DNA of 64,000 bases, taken from assembly GCA_900168235.1 (NCBI GenBank), contig FUZG01000001.1:400776-464775 (forward strand). Reading direction: 5' to 3'. The translations under genes and the position numbers were made by a program. The notes under the pieces are model-generated. The model was not told the origin of the DNA, ran no database searches, and was given only the letters and a program-made list of their open reading frames with translations. The number at the start of each line of letters is the position of its first letter. The first letter of the stretch is position 1. This DNA comes from Lachnospiraceae bacterium. Lineage in GTDB: Bacteria > Bacillota > Clostridia > Lachnospirales > Lachnospiraceae. Shown one piece after another: positions 17,195 through 24,017 of the stretch.

Positions 17195-17586
17195 AAAAGT
17201 CATCTGGAATAAGAGTGCCAGTTCCATCCGGTCTCTATCATCTTCACACACCGTGATAAATCGACTCACATCATGGCTGTCCAACAGATTAAGCTGTGCA
17301 AAGGTCGCCTGCTTCGGATACCTCATGAGAAGATTTGTGATCCTTGTATCAAATTCTTCCGCATCGATCTTTTCATTTGCAAAAAATTGTCCAGTGCATC
17401 GCTTTTTTCTCTCTTTACTGTATCTCTGAATGACCTTAAAAACACATCATCCACTTCATTTGCTACATCAAGCCGCCATCCATCGATATCATATTCTCTG
17501 ATCCAATGCGCCCCGACTTCACAAAAATAATCCATGAGACTCTGATTTGCCGTATTCGTCTTTGGCATATCAGCTACATAGGCAAA
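17195..17586 (-). pseudogene. Remnant of GH13 neopullulanase/alpha-glycosidase, internally deleted and frameshifted
   Basis: Pieces of a GH13 alpha-glycosidase remain in order. The first is FAYVADMPKTNTAN...DIDGWRLDVANEVD, containing the catalytic-nucleophile region (D of RLDVA). After an internal deletion near 17394, a second block (FFANEKIDAEEFDTRITNLL through RYPKQATFAQLNLLDSHDVSRF) follows. The second block is out of frame with the first by one base at a T run (T6 at 17381-17386; seven would restore it). The acid/base region (GEVWHD in relatives) is absent. The 5' side is fused to a MalG fragment at about 17586. Confidence 0.82.
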
Positions 17587-17697
17587 AGCTCTAAATGATG
17601 ATATAAGGAGCCAGAATACAGGTATAAGCCATATCACCGCGAGGACTGTCAATAATGTATGTAAGCCTATGCTCACAATTTTTCTGTGCCTACTCAT
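17587..17697 (-). pseudogene. N-terminal remnant of a MalG-type sugar ABC permease
   Basis: Thirty-seven codons, MSRHRKIVSIGLHTLL through WLLISSFRA, are the cytoplasmic start and first membrane helix of a MalG/CUT1 permease. The remainder of the permease is deleted and replaced in frame by the GH13 fragment. The ATG overlaps the TGA of the MalF remnant (ATGA), the coupling expected of an intact malF-malG pair. Confidence 0.8.
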
Positions 17698-17981
17698 TGA
17701 AACATATCCTCCCTCTTGACCGCCACTGTATGGTTATATACTGCAAGTGAAACCGTAGATACTATCATAAAGATAAAAATACCTATGGTAGATGCGAGGG
17801 CGTAATCATAATGGTCTACCGTGAGTTTATACAGCCATGTTACCAGAAGATCTGTCTTTCCTGCCTGATAATAATCAAGTGCAAACGGACCGCCTCCGGT
17901 AAGAAGGTAGATAACATTAAAGTTATTTATATTGGAAACGCATGTAAAAGTAGTAAGCTTTGCTGCTGCCAGGATTCCGTC
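17694..17981 (-). pseudogene. C-terminal remnant of a MalF-type sugar ABC permease
   Basis: About 95 codons retain the C-terminus of a CUT1 MalF permease. The most telling piece is NINNFNVIYLLTGGGPFAL, followed by TDLLVTWLYKLTVDHYDYALAST, the last membrane helix, and a closing VKREDMFQ. The N-terminal helices, including the EAA loop start, are gone; the fragment joins directly to the MalE signal-peptide fragment at about 17980. Confidence 0.82.
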
Positions 17982-18039
17982 AAGCGCAAAGACTTACTGC
18001 CATAATTCCTGCAAAAACTACAGAAAATACCTTCTTCAC
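17980..18039 (-). pseudogene. Signal-peptide remnant of a MalE-type binding lipoprotein
   Basis: A GTG start preceded by GGGAGGTAGGAAA encodes MKKVFSVVFAGIMAVSLCA and then TGA, where a lipoprotein would continue with its lipobox cysteine. This is the expected first gene of the maltodextrin operon. Everything between the signal peptide and the end of MalF has been lost. Confidence 0.65.
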
Positions 18040-18099
18040 TTTCCTACCTCCCTAAATGCTAACTGTCATTTTTTTGTACTAGGGTCCCCTGTTGAGGTT

Positions 18100-18152
18100 A
18101 TTATTTCACCGTCAAAATAAACGGTCAACGAAAGTTTAGGAAAGCGCTTTCT
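18100..18152 (-). promoter_or_regulatory. Promoter and cre/MalR-like operator of the dead maltodextrin operon
   Basis: Minus-strand TTGACC (18128-18123) and AATAAT (18105-18100) are 17 bp apart. Upstream lies GGAAAGCGCTTTCT (18139-18152), a near-perfect palindrome matching the LacI-family/CcpA operator form WGAAARCGYTTTCW. Both survive although the genes they served are fragments. Confidence 0.7.
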
Positions 18153-18224
18153 TTGTATACAAATATGAATATGACATCATAATATCCTTGCAGTTTAAAA
18201 AACATCAACTGTAAGGAGACACAA

Positions 18225-18638
18225 ATGAATAAAGAAACACTTTCACAGACACTCATCAACCTTCGAAAATCCGCCGGATACACTCAGCAGCTCGTCGCTG
18301 ACAATCTATGCATCATCCGACAGACCTATTCACATTACGAAAACGGACGAATTACTCCATCTGCCGACATCCTCTGCCGCCTGGCAGATCTATATCACAT
18401 CCCATCAGAATATCTGATAAACCTGCTGCTCCCTGATGAATTTCAGAAAAAAGAGAAAATTAGTGACACCGATGAATATCTGTATTTCTTCGCAGATTCC
18501 GAGAAAAGAAACCGCTATAAAGGCTGTACAATAATAGAAAAACAACTATTATTCCAGCTTTCCAAATTGGATTCTCTGGGACAAAAACAGCTCATAGAAA
18601 TAGCAAAAGTACTCGCTGACACGAACTCTATCAGCTAA
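18225..18638 (+). CDS. XRE-family helix-turn-helix regulator, paralogue of 16532-16975
   Basis: DNA-binding protein of 137 residues, closely similar along its full length to the regulator at 16532: GYTQQLVADNLCIIRQTYSHYENGR in the HTH, CRLADLYHIPSEYLI after it, and YKGCTIIEKQLLFQLSKLD near the C-terminus. An AAGGAGA ribosome site sits 6 bases before the ATG. It diverges from the promoter of the dead maltodextrin operon; the pair flanking that operon suggests duplication around it. The target is unknown. Confidence 0.88.
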   Translation: MNKETLSQTLINLRKSAGYTQQLVADNLCIIRQTYSHYENGRITPSADILCRLADLYHIPSEYLINLLLPDEFQKKEKISDTDEYLYFFADSEKRNRYKGCTIIEKQLLFQLSKLDSLGQKQLIEIAKVLADTNSIS

Positions 18639-18655
18639 AATAAATATCCATTCAA

Positions 18656-18744
18656 CAAGTTACGCTAGGCTCGACAAAACCTCGCCAAGCGAACTTGCAT
18701 AACACGCACTAAGCTCGAAAATACCTCGCTAAGTGCTCCGAAAA
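18656..18744. repeat. Tandem-hairpin interspersed repeat, copy 1
   Basis: Two consecutive imperfect hairpins: CAAGTT...AACTTG (with CGCT/AGCG inside) and GCACT...AGTGC, joined by GCATAACAC. A second copy lies at 52541 and a partial one at 63660. All three are immediately left of a terminator hairpin, in the same orientation. Confidence 0.8.
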
Positions 18745-18745
18745 T

Positions 18746-18791
18746 AAAATTTAGAACCGCAACGCTTTCTATAGCTGCGGTTCTAAATTTT
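18746..18791. terminator. Bidirectional hairpin next to repeat copy 1
   Basis: A perfect 16-bp stem, AAAATTTAGAACCGCA with its complement (18776-18791), and a 14-base loop. It can end the XRE gene transcript on the plus strand; A/T ends on both sides allow either direction. Confidence 0.75.
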
Positions 18792-19088
18792 CTCTGCTTT
18801 ATACTATGCAATACGCTTATGTATACATTTCTTGATTTTCCGGTAGCATCCCCTATACTGTATTTCAAATAATTTTTTATTCTAAAATTCTAAAATACTC
18901 ATCCGACTTCATTTCTCGTTGAGTTAATCATATATTTTCTAAAAAATAATTCTATATTCACTAACAACATTCTCAATATCCAGTTTTTAGCATGTCCAAA
19001 TATTCACCTCGTTCGCCGCCCTAGTCCGTATTAATCAGTTGTTACCAGAATCCTATGATGTTAAAATCAACTACAAGAAAGACAATAA
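18792..19088. other. AT-rich intergenic region with a coding relic
   Basis: No intact gene seen. The last 70 bases are open in a plus-strand frame (VRINQLLPESYDVKINYKKD) that ends in the TGA overlapping the ATG at 19089, suggesting the tail of a lost upstream gene or an earlier start. Confidence 0.3.
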
Positions 19089-19964
19089 ATGACCGAATTA
19101 AAGAAAACCCAATGGCATCCACCATTCTGCGCTGCGATGAAATTGGAATTGCGCACAAATAAAAAAGATTTATTTTTTGAAACTGAGCTTACACTTAATA
19201 CCAAGCCAATACAGATTGATTTGTTGGTTATAAAAAAGCGAAAAAACGCCTATATCAAAAATGAAATAGGCAGAGTCTTCAAAGGTCATAATATTTTTGA
19301 ATATAAGTCGCCTGAAGACACTATGGGAATCGATTCGTACTTCAAGACACTTGCGTATGCTTGCCTATATAAGACAAAATCCTCTACAGCAAACGGCATT
19401 AAGGCTCACGATATAACTGTTTCTCTAATTCATGAGGAGATGCCGATGGAGCTAATGAAATGGTTCCAAAGCAATGGCTGCGAAATAAATTCACCATTTC
19501 AAGGCATTTACTATGTGACAGGTCCATCAATTCTATTTCCAACCCAAATCATCGTTTCATCGAAATTAGGAAACCGAGAACACCAATGGTTAAAATCCCT
19601 CAGCAGCAAAATGAGCCGTTCTCTCGGAGAATGTTTGATTAACTCAGCAAATGCTCTGACCGATAAAGAAGATAAGGAAAATGCTGATTCTGTACTACAG
19701 CTGGCTCTCGAGAATAACACTAAACTGTTTGAAAACTTAAGGAAGGTGAAAAAAATGTGCGAAGCATTGACAAAATTAATGAAACCCGAAATAGATGCTG
19801 CGTGGTCTGGCGGTAAAGCTGAAGGCAAATCGGAAGGTGCTACAGAATTATCTGCCGCAGCAAAACGTCTTAACCAAGGAGCAACTCCCGAAACATTGCT
19901 TTTAGAAGGTTTTTCCGCAGATGTTGTAAAGTCCGCCAAAGAATTGCTCGACGCACTAAAATAA
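19089..19964 (+). CDS. PD-(D/E)XK nuclease-like (Rpn-type) protein
   Basis: 291-residue protein of a type that is multiplied in Lachnospiraceae genomes and annotated around PD-(D/E)XK nucleases/Rpn. The candidate active site is D44 in IQIDLLVI and E71-x-K73 in IFEYKSPED, the normal spacing of the fold. A helical C-terminal half ends with a short GGKAEGKSEGA linker, similar to the GKAEG repeats of the gene at 25889. The ATG follows AAGAAAGACAATAA, a weak ribosome site, and overlaps a TGA of an upstream relic frame. Rpn proteins promote RecA-independent recombination; whether this one does is inference. Confidence 0.7.
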   Translation: MTELKKTQWHPPFCAAMKLELRTNKKDLFFETELTLNTKPIQIDLLVIKKRKNAYIKNEIGRVFKGHNIFEYKSPEDTMGIDSYFKTLAYACLYKTKSSTANGIKAHDITVSLIHEEMPMELMKWFQSNGCEINSPFQGIYYVTGPSILFPTQIIVSSKLGNREHQWLKSLSSKMSRSLGECLINSANALTDKEDKENADSVLQLALENNTKLFENLRKVKKMCEALTKLMKPEIDAAWSGGKAEGKSEGATELSAAAKRLNQGATPETLLLEGFSADVVKSAKELLDALK

Positions 19965-20001
19965 AGTCCAAAAAAACTTAACCTCATGATCGCTTCTCAA
20001 T

Positions 20002-20042
20002 GATCCCGATGTAATGTATGAAAAATGCTTTATATCGGGATT
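20002..20042 (+). terminator. Intrinsic terminator of the 19089 gene
   Basis: GATCCCGATGTAA pairs with TTTATATCGGGATTTT around a 14-base loop. A very similar stem, ATCCCGAT...ATCGGGAT, terminates at 23953-23992. Confidence 0.8.
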
Positions 20043-20046
20043 TTCT

Positions 20047-20200
20047 ACGTACCCATCCCCATATTCCAAAAATCATCCTTGACCATTCTCAAAATGCATA
20101 GTAAATTTATAAAGCTGACTTTCGTGTCACACATCTAATGTGAATGTTCATTTCACATTTTTCCCTTTTACTTTTATTTATGTGATAGTATTAATGTAGT
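20047..20200 (+). repeat. Promoter-region repeat R1 shared with 22888-22998
   Basis: Begins CGTACCCATCCCCATATT and ends with a block close to TTTATTTATGTGATAGTATT. The same two blocks, about the same distance apart, precede the broken Rpn gene at 23087. I read both as upstream regions of duplicated Rpn-type genes. Confidence 0.55.
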
Positions 20201-20204
20201 AGAA

Positions 20205-20330
20205 ATGATAAAAACCTTCCTCGAAAACGGCGGCACCCCTGAAATGACAAAAAGCATGCTCAGAGTGACCGACGAACAGATATCTGCTGCTCTTAAGCCT
20301 AAAGTCCCGTCATTTTATACCAAGGATTGA
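20205..20330 (+). pseudogene. C-terminal stub of an Rpn-type gene
   Basis: Forty-one codons starting MIKTFLENGGTPEMTKSMLR and ending SFYTKD. The sequence resembles the short tail found at the end of Rpn-type proteins (ENGGTP...MLRVTDEQI). It follows directly on the promoter-like repeat R1 with no ribosome site, so the body of the gene appears deleted. Confidence 0.5.
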
Positions 20331-20474
20331 TCATGACGGAACCTCAACTCCCATGAGTTCATAAAGCTCACGCTGTTTCATTGTTATCTCAGATAGATGA
20401 TGTGCCTTTAATATAGGGGAAATTTTTCTACCATTCCGTGTCCACTTTTAGAGTAGCATCAAAAAAACGAAAAA

Positions 20475-20528
20475 GGCTTCTCTTTGGACAGCAATACTAA
20501 TGATTACTCGCTTACCCAAAGAGAAGCC
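20475..20528 (-). terminator. Intrinsic terminator of the 20549 gene
   Basis: GGCTTCTCTTTGG (20475-20487) pairs with CCAAAGAGAAGCC (20516-20528). On the minus strand TTTTTCGTTTTTTT follows. Confidence 0.88.
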
Positions 20529-20548
20529 CTTTATTGATATATGCACTC

Positions 20549-21445
20549 TTATTTATTTTTTAGTTCTTCAATACACGCCTTTAAGCGCTCAATTTCTGCG
20601 TCTTTCTCCGAAAGAGCTGCGTCCTTCTCCGAAAGCGCTGCATCCTTCTCCTCTAACTGATCCTTAAACTGCATATATATTCTTTCATCACGTTTTTCCA
20701 ATACTTTACACATCTTCTGCCTCCCTTCACCATTAGCAGCCTCGTAAAGCTTGCTATCTCCGGACAATATTCCTACAAGCGCCATGATACTTCCATCTAT
20801 CTCTGTTTCATTTCTATCAGCCGTTTCAGAATATATAGCTGACAGAGCTACCCGAAGTTCCTCTAATGAACTATTCGGAAACGAAAGCTTATCATCATGT
20901 CCCAGATCAATTATATAAAGCGGATAGTCCGGCACATAAGGTCTTATCTCTTCATCAAAATCCATCATATCATGTAATGACCTAGGTCCATCCCACTTAT
21001 CTTCCCCTGTATAAAGAACTACAGTCATTATCGGCGTAACATATGTACCTTTTGACACTTTGGACAACTTCTCATCCACAGTCCACTTTCTGTTATCCTG
21101 CGTCTTCCCAAGCTCAGAAATTTCTGCGCTGTAGCTAAGCGAATCATAAAGCATTTTCCGAATCGGCATCGAATAATGGATCTTATCCTGATTTTCTATT
21201 GCGAGGATGACCAGATATCCCAGAGACGTTCGTCTCACATTATCACGATATTTATTTATCTTTTCAATCTTCAGATTAGTGGAAACCGCTTCCGCATACG
21301 CCGTATCAGCTTTCTCCAATTTCTCAGGATCGATCACACTCTTTCCCTTGAAAAAATATCCATTAAAAACTGCTGCATATACCCCGTTATCCATCAAAAA
21401 CTTCTTCATAGCTTCATCCGGTCGGGGCATTTTATTACTGCTCAT
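20549..21445 (-). CDS. Rpn/YhgA-like recombination-promoting nuclease family protein
   Basis: 298-residue protein of the Rpn/PF04754-like group. A conserved acidic site is visible as D68 in KYRDNVRR and E84-N85-Q86 in LAIENQDKIHYSMPIR, followed by the family strand PIMTVVLYTGEDKWDGPRSL and PDYPLYIIDLGHDD. The C-terminus is a charged coiled coil with three near-identical seven-residue units (SEKDAAL type). It is a close paralogue of the gene at 21864, including the promoter. A 17-bp spaced promoter lies at 21522-21550, and AAAGGA is 14 bases before the ATG, the same distance as in the paralogue. Members promote recombination in E. coli; the role here is inferred. Confidence 0.82.
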   Translation of the reverse strand: MSSNKMPRPDEAMKKFLMDNGVYAAVFNGYFFKGKSVIDPEKLEKADTAYAEAVSTNLKIEKINKYRDNVRRTSLGYLVILAIENQDKIHYSMPIRKMLYDSLSYSAEISELGKTQDNRKWTVDEKLSKVSKGTYVTPIMTVVLYTGEDKWDGPRSLHDMMDFDEEIRPYVPDYPLYIIDLGHDDKLSFPNSSLEELRVALSAIYSETADRNETEIDGSIMALVGILSGDSKLYEAANGEGRQKMCKVLEKRDERIYMQFKDQLEEKDAALSEKDAALSEKDAEIERLKACIEELKNK

Positions 21446-21521
21446 AACTTAAAACATAATCCTTTACAATTACTATAACACTACATCAAACCGCGCGCAT
21501 CTCGAATATGTGTTCTTAAAA

Positions 21522-21550
21522 AGGGTATCAAACTTCTGTTCGCTTGTCAA
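21522..21550 (-). promoter_or_regulatory. Promoter of the 20549 gene
   Basis: TTGACA (21550-21545) and TACCCT (21527-21522) are separated by 17 bp. The region between -10 and the gene, including CCGCGCGCATCTCGAAT, is shared with the paralogue promoter at 22858-22886. Confidence 0.7.
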
Positions 21551-21785
21551 TTTCATTTTCTTCTCGAATTACATTATCTTCCCTTGTATGATGTTTTCAG
21601 AACCATTTCAGAGAGTATTTTCCCTGGAATGGGAACTCCTGTGTATGGAAAAGTGCGGTTTGAGATTTACTGGGTACGCACTATGAAGCGTTTACTCAAA
21701 ATAGTTTGCGCTGATTCAAAATACTTGGACCATCTTCTTAAAAAGTATCAGATAAAAGAATAATGATTTAAAACAGATTTTAAAA
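21551..21785. other. Gap with a short coding relic
   Basis: No intact gene. A plus-strand frame ends MKRLLKIVCADSKYLDHLLK...IKE at about 21762 and could be the last codons of a lost gene. I do not recognise it. Confidence 0.25.
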
Positions 21786-21817
21786 ACGACTACTCCCATC
21801 TTACGGTGAGTAGTCGT
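21786..21817 (-). terminator. Intrinsic terminator of the 21864 gene
   Basis: ACGACTACTC pairs perfectly with GAGTAGTCGT around a 12-base loop. On the minus strand TTTTTAAAATC follows. Confidence 0.85.
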
Positions 21818-21863
21818 TCTCAAACTTAACCTGAATATTTCTTTACATTACGACACAGCTTCC

Positions 21864-22778
21864 TCATTTTTGAAGCTCTGCAATACAGGCTTTTAAGCGC
21901 TCAATTTCTGCGTCCTTCTCTGAAAGTGCTGCGTCCTTCTCTGAAATTACTGCATCCTTCTCCGAAATTACTGCGTCCTTTTCCCTTAACTTCACATCAT
22001 ATTCAAGTTTTATCCTCTCGTCTCTCGCTTCCAAAACCTTGCACATACGCTGCCTCCCATCATAATCTGCTGCCTTATATAGCTTATAATCTCCAGATAA
22101 TATCCCCGCAAGTGCCATGATACTTCCATCTATCTCAGTCTCATTTGTGTCTGCCGTATCAGAATATATAGCAGATAAAGTGATCTTCAGATTTTCCAAC
22201 TCCTCATTCGGAAATGATAACTCATCGTCATGCCCTATGTCGATCACATATAACGGATAATCCGGGACAAACGGCTTTATTTCATCATCTAAATCCATCA
22301 TATCATAAAGCGACTTCGGGCCATCCCATTTTTTCTCGCCAGTATATAATACTACTGTCATTATCGGCGTAATCTTCGTTCCTTTTGACACCTTAGACAG
22401 TTTCTCATCCACAGTCCACTTCCTGTTATCCTGTGTTTTCCCCAACTCCGAAACTTCTGTGCTGTATCCAAGTGCATCATAAAGCATCTTTCTTATAGGC
22501 ATAGCATAATGGATCTTGTCCTGATCCTCTATCGCTAGAATAACCAAATACCCAAGAGACGTTCGTCTTACATTGTCGCGGTATTTATTAATTTTTTCAA
22601 TCTTCAGATTAGTGGCTATCGCTTCCGCATATGCTGTATCAGCCTTCTCCAATTTCTCCGGATCGATCACACTCTTCCCATTGAAAAAATAGCCATTAAA
22701 AACTGCTGCATAAACCTTATCATCCTTCAGAAACTTCTTAATGGCTTCATCCGGTCTAGGCATTTTATCTCTGCTCAT
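21864..22778 (-). CDS. Rpn/YhgA-like recombination-promoting nuclease family protein (paralogue)
   Basis: Close paralogue of the 20549 gene over its whole length. The same elements are present: MPRPDEAIKKFL at the start, RDNVRRTSLGYLVILAIEDQ (ExQ written E-D-Q here), PIMTVVLYTGEKKWDGP and the PDYPLYVIDIGHDDE strand. The C-terminal coiled coil has five SEKDA-type heptads where the paralogue has three. I use the ATG at 22778 because it aligns with the paralogue start; the open frame has a TTG one codon earlier. The two genes lie in tandem on the minus strand, each with its own promoter and terminator, so they arose by duplication of a whole transcription unit. Confidence 0.82.
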   Translation of the reverse strand: MSRDKMPRPDEAIKKFLKDDKVYAAVFNGYFFNGKSVIDPEKLEKADTAYAEAIATNLKIEKINKYRDNVRRTSLGYLVILAIEDQDKIHYAMPIRKMLYDALGYSTEVSELGKTQDNRKWTVDEKLSKVSKGTKITPIMTVVLYTGEKKWDGPKSLYDMMDLDDEIKPFVPDYPLYVIDIGHDDELSFPNEELENLKITLSAIYSDTADTNETEIDGSIMALAGILSGDYKLYKAADYDGRQRMCKVLEARDERIKLEYDVKLREKDAVISEKDAVISEKDAALSEKDAEIERLKACIAELQK

Positions 22779-22857
22779 CAATTCAAATATGGTCCTTTAT
22801 AAAATTACTATAACATCACATTGGACCGCGCGCATCTCGAATGTGTGTTCCTAGATA

Positions 22858-22886
22858 ATCATAGCAAACCTTTGTTCTTGCGTCAA
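22858..22886 (-). promoter_or_regulatory. Promoter of the 21864 gene
   Basis: TTGACG (22886-22881) and TATGAT (22863-22858), 17 bp apart. The downstream leader GAACACACATTCGAGATG matches that of the paralogue at 21480-21520. Confidence 0.8.
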
Positions 22887-22887
22887 C

Positions 22888-22998
22888 GTACCCATCCCCA
22901 TATTTCAAAAATCTGAAGTTTGTCGATACCCCGTGAAAAACTCTTTTCACAATTTCCACTTTATTATTAATGTGTTAGTATTAACGTAGATAATGTGC
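22888..22998 (+). repeat. Promoter-region repeat R2, partner of 20047-20200
   Basis: Starts CGTACCCATCCCCATATT and ends ATTAATGTGTTAGTATTAAC, matching repeat R1 at both ends with a different middle. It precedes the broken Rpn-type gene at 23087. Confidence 0.55.
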
Positions 22999-23086
22999 TC
23001 TATGTCTCTTTCTGCGTTAATACGGAAAGTTTTTCAAATTGAGTAAATATTCACTCGCTTACTTTTTCAGAAAGATACGTCTGCCC

Positions 23087-23582
23087 TGGATTAACAGGAA
23101 CTATAAGGACAGTACTTTCAAACTCTTTTTTTAATGACAAGAGTGCTCTTCTGGAGCTCTATAATGCCATTAATAAAACAAATCATGACGATCCGGACAC
23201 TGTTCTACGCAGGAAACTGTTAGCGCAGATCGTTGATGAGAAAAAACTATATAGCAGCAAGATTCAGAAGATACCGGAACCGCACTTTATAGTCTTCTAT
23301 AACGGACTTGAAAAGTTACCTGAGACCAGTATATACAGACTTTCTGATATGTACGATAATGCTTCTGAAGAGCATGATCTGGAACTCATCGTCCATATAA
23401 TAAACATTAATCTCGGCATGAACCCGAGCCTCATGGAAAGCTGTGAAAAGCTCCGCGGTTACTCAATCTACGTATCAAAAGTACGCGAGTTCTCAGCTAA
23501 GATGTCAAATGCAGAAGCTGTTGCCGATACGCTTTTTAGAAAAAAATTTTTAGGATATTTTCACACAAGAAAGGTAATCTAA
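23087..23582 (+). pseudogene. Broken PD-(D/E)XK/Rpn-type nuclease gene
   Basis: The sequence reads NYKDSTFKLFF, then shifts one base at a run of seven T (23126-23132; six would keep the frame) and continues NDKSALLELYNAINKTNHDD. The middle, where relatives carry the ExQ/ExK active-site strand (EHQST...MPLR), is missing. The frame resumes at IPEPHFIVFYNGLE and runs through LIVHIININLGMNPSLMESC and KMSNAEAVADTLFRK to a stop at 23582. The usual end (DFLxKHRAEV in relatives) is replaced by GYFHTRKVI. So there is one frameshift, one internal deletion and an altered tail. The catalytic region is absent, so it cannot be functional. Confidence 0.75.
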
Positions 23583-23583
23583 A

Positions 23584-23880
23584 ATGATACTTGTCACACT
23601 AAAACATATGAAATTACGAACCATCAGCATTGATGTGCAAGATTCTGAAACAAGGACCTTTTCATGCATGAGAGATGCAAAAAAATGGTTAATAAATAAT
23701 AACTTTTATTATGGCCAACGGTCATTTTTCAACTATACACCAAGCTTTGCAAAAGAATGGTGCCATAAGAACGACCAATCATGGGAATACATAGATGTAT
23801 CGCTTGAAAAATATAGGGGATTAAACCAATATTCTAGGTATAAAAATTTTATTCCCGAAAAGGCACCATGGGATCAATAA
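23584..23880 (+). CDS. Hypothetical protein of 98 residues
   Basis: I do not recognise this protein. It has no membrane segment; it is rich in aromatic and basic residues (KKWLINNNFYYGQRSFFNY, EWCHKNDQSWEYID). AGAAAGG lies nine bases before the ATG, and a strong terminator begins about 70 bp after the stop, both of which favour a real gene. It sits directly after the broken nuclease gene and could depend on that gene's transcript. Confidence 0.5.
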   Translation: MILVTLKHMKLRTISIDVQDSETRTFSCMRDAKKWLINNNFYYGQRSFFNYTPSFAKEWCHKNDQSWEYIDVSLEKYRGLNQYSRYKNFIPEKAPWDQ

Positions 23881-23952
23881 TCGCCGAAGCCAAGGAATCA
23901 AGATTTTCATCAAGTTTTCTTTCTTTCAGAAATTGGACTTATTCATCACAAA

Positions 23953-23992
23953 AATCCCGATATAGAGTTTCTTTCCACTCTACATCGGGATT
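23953..23992. terminator. Bidirectional terminator between convergent genes
   Basis: AATCCCGATATAGAGT pairs with ACTCTACATCGGGATT (one mismatch) around an 8-base loop. It serves the 23584 gene on the plus strand and the ATPase on the minus strand. Confidence 0.85.
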
Positions 23993-24017
23993 CTTGTTAT
24001 TTTTCTTTCGAAGCTTC

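Noticed and set aside
18665..18868. Minus-strand open frame of 67 codons
   Set aside because: It reads through a terminator hairpin and the interspersed repeat; the frame is a by-product of the repeat.
20335..20460. Possible end of an IS3-type element (AAAGTGGACACGG)
   Set aside because: Only a short stretch resembles IS ends; no inverted partner, target duplication or transposase was seen.
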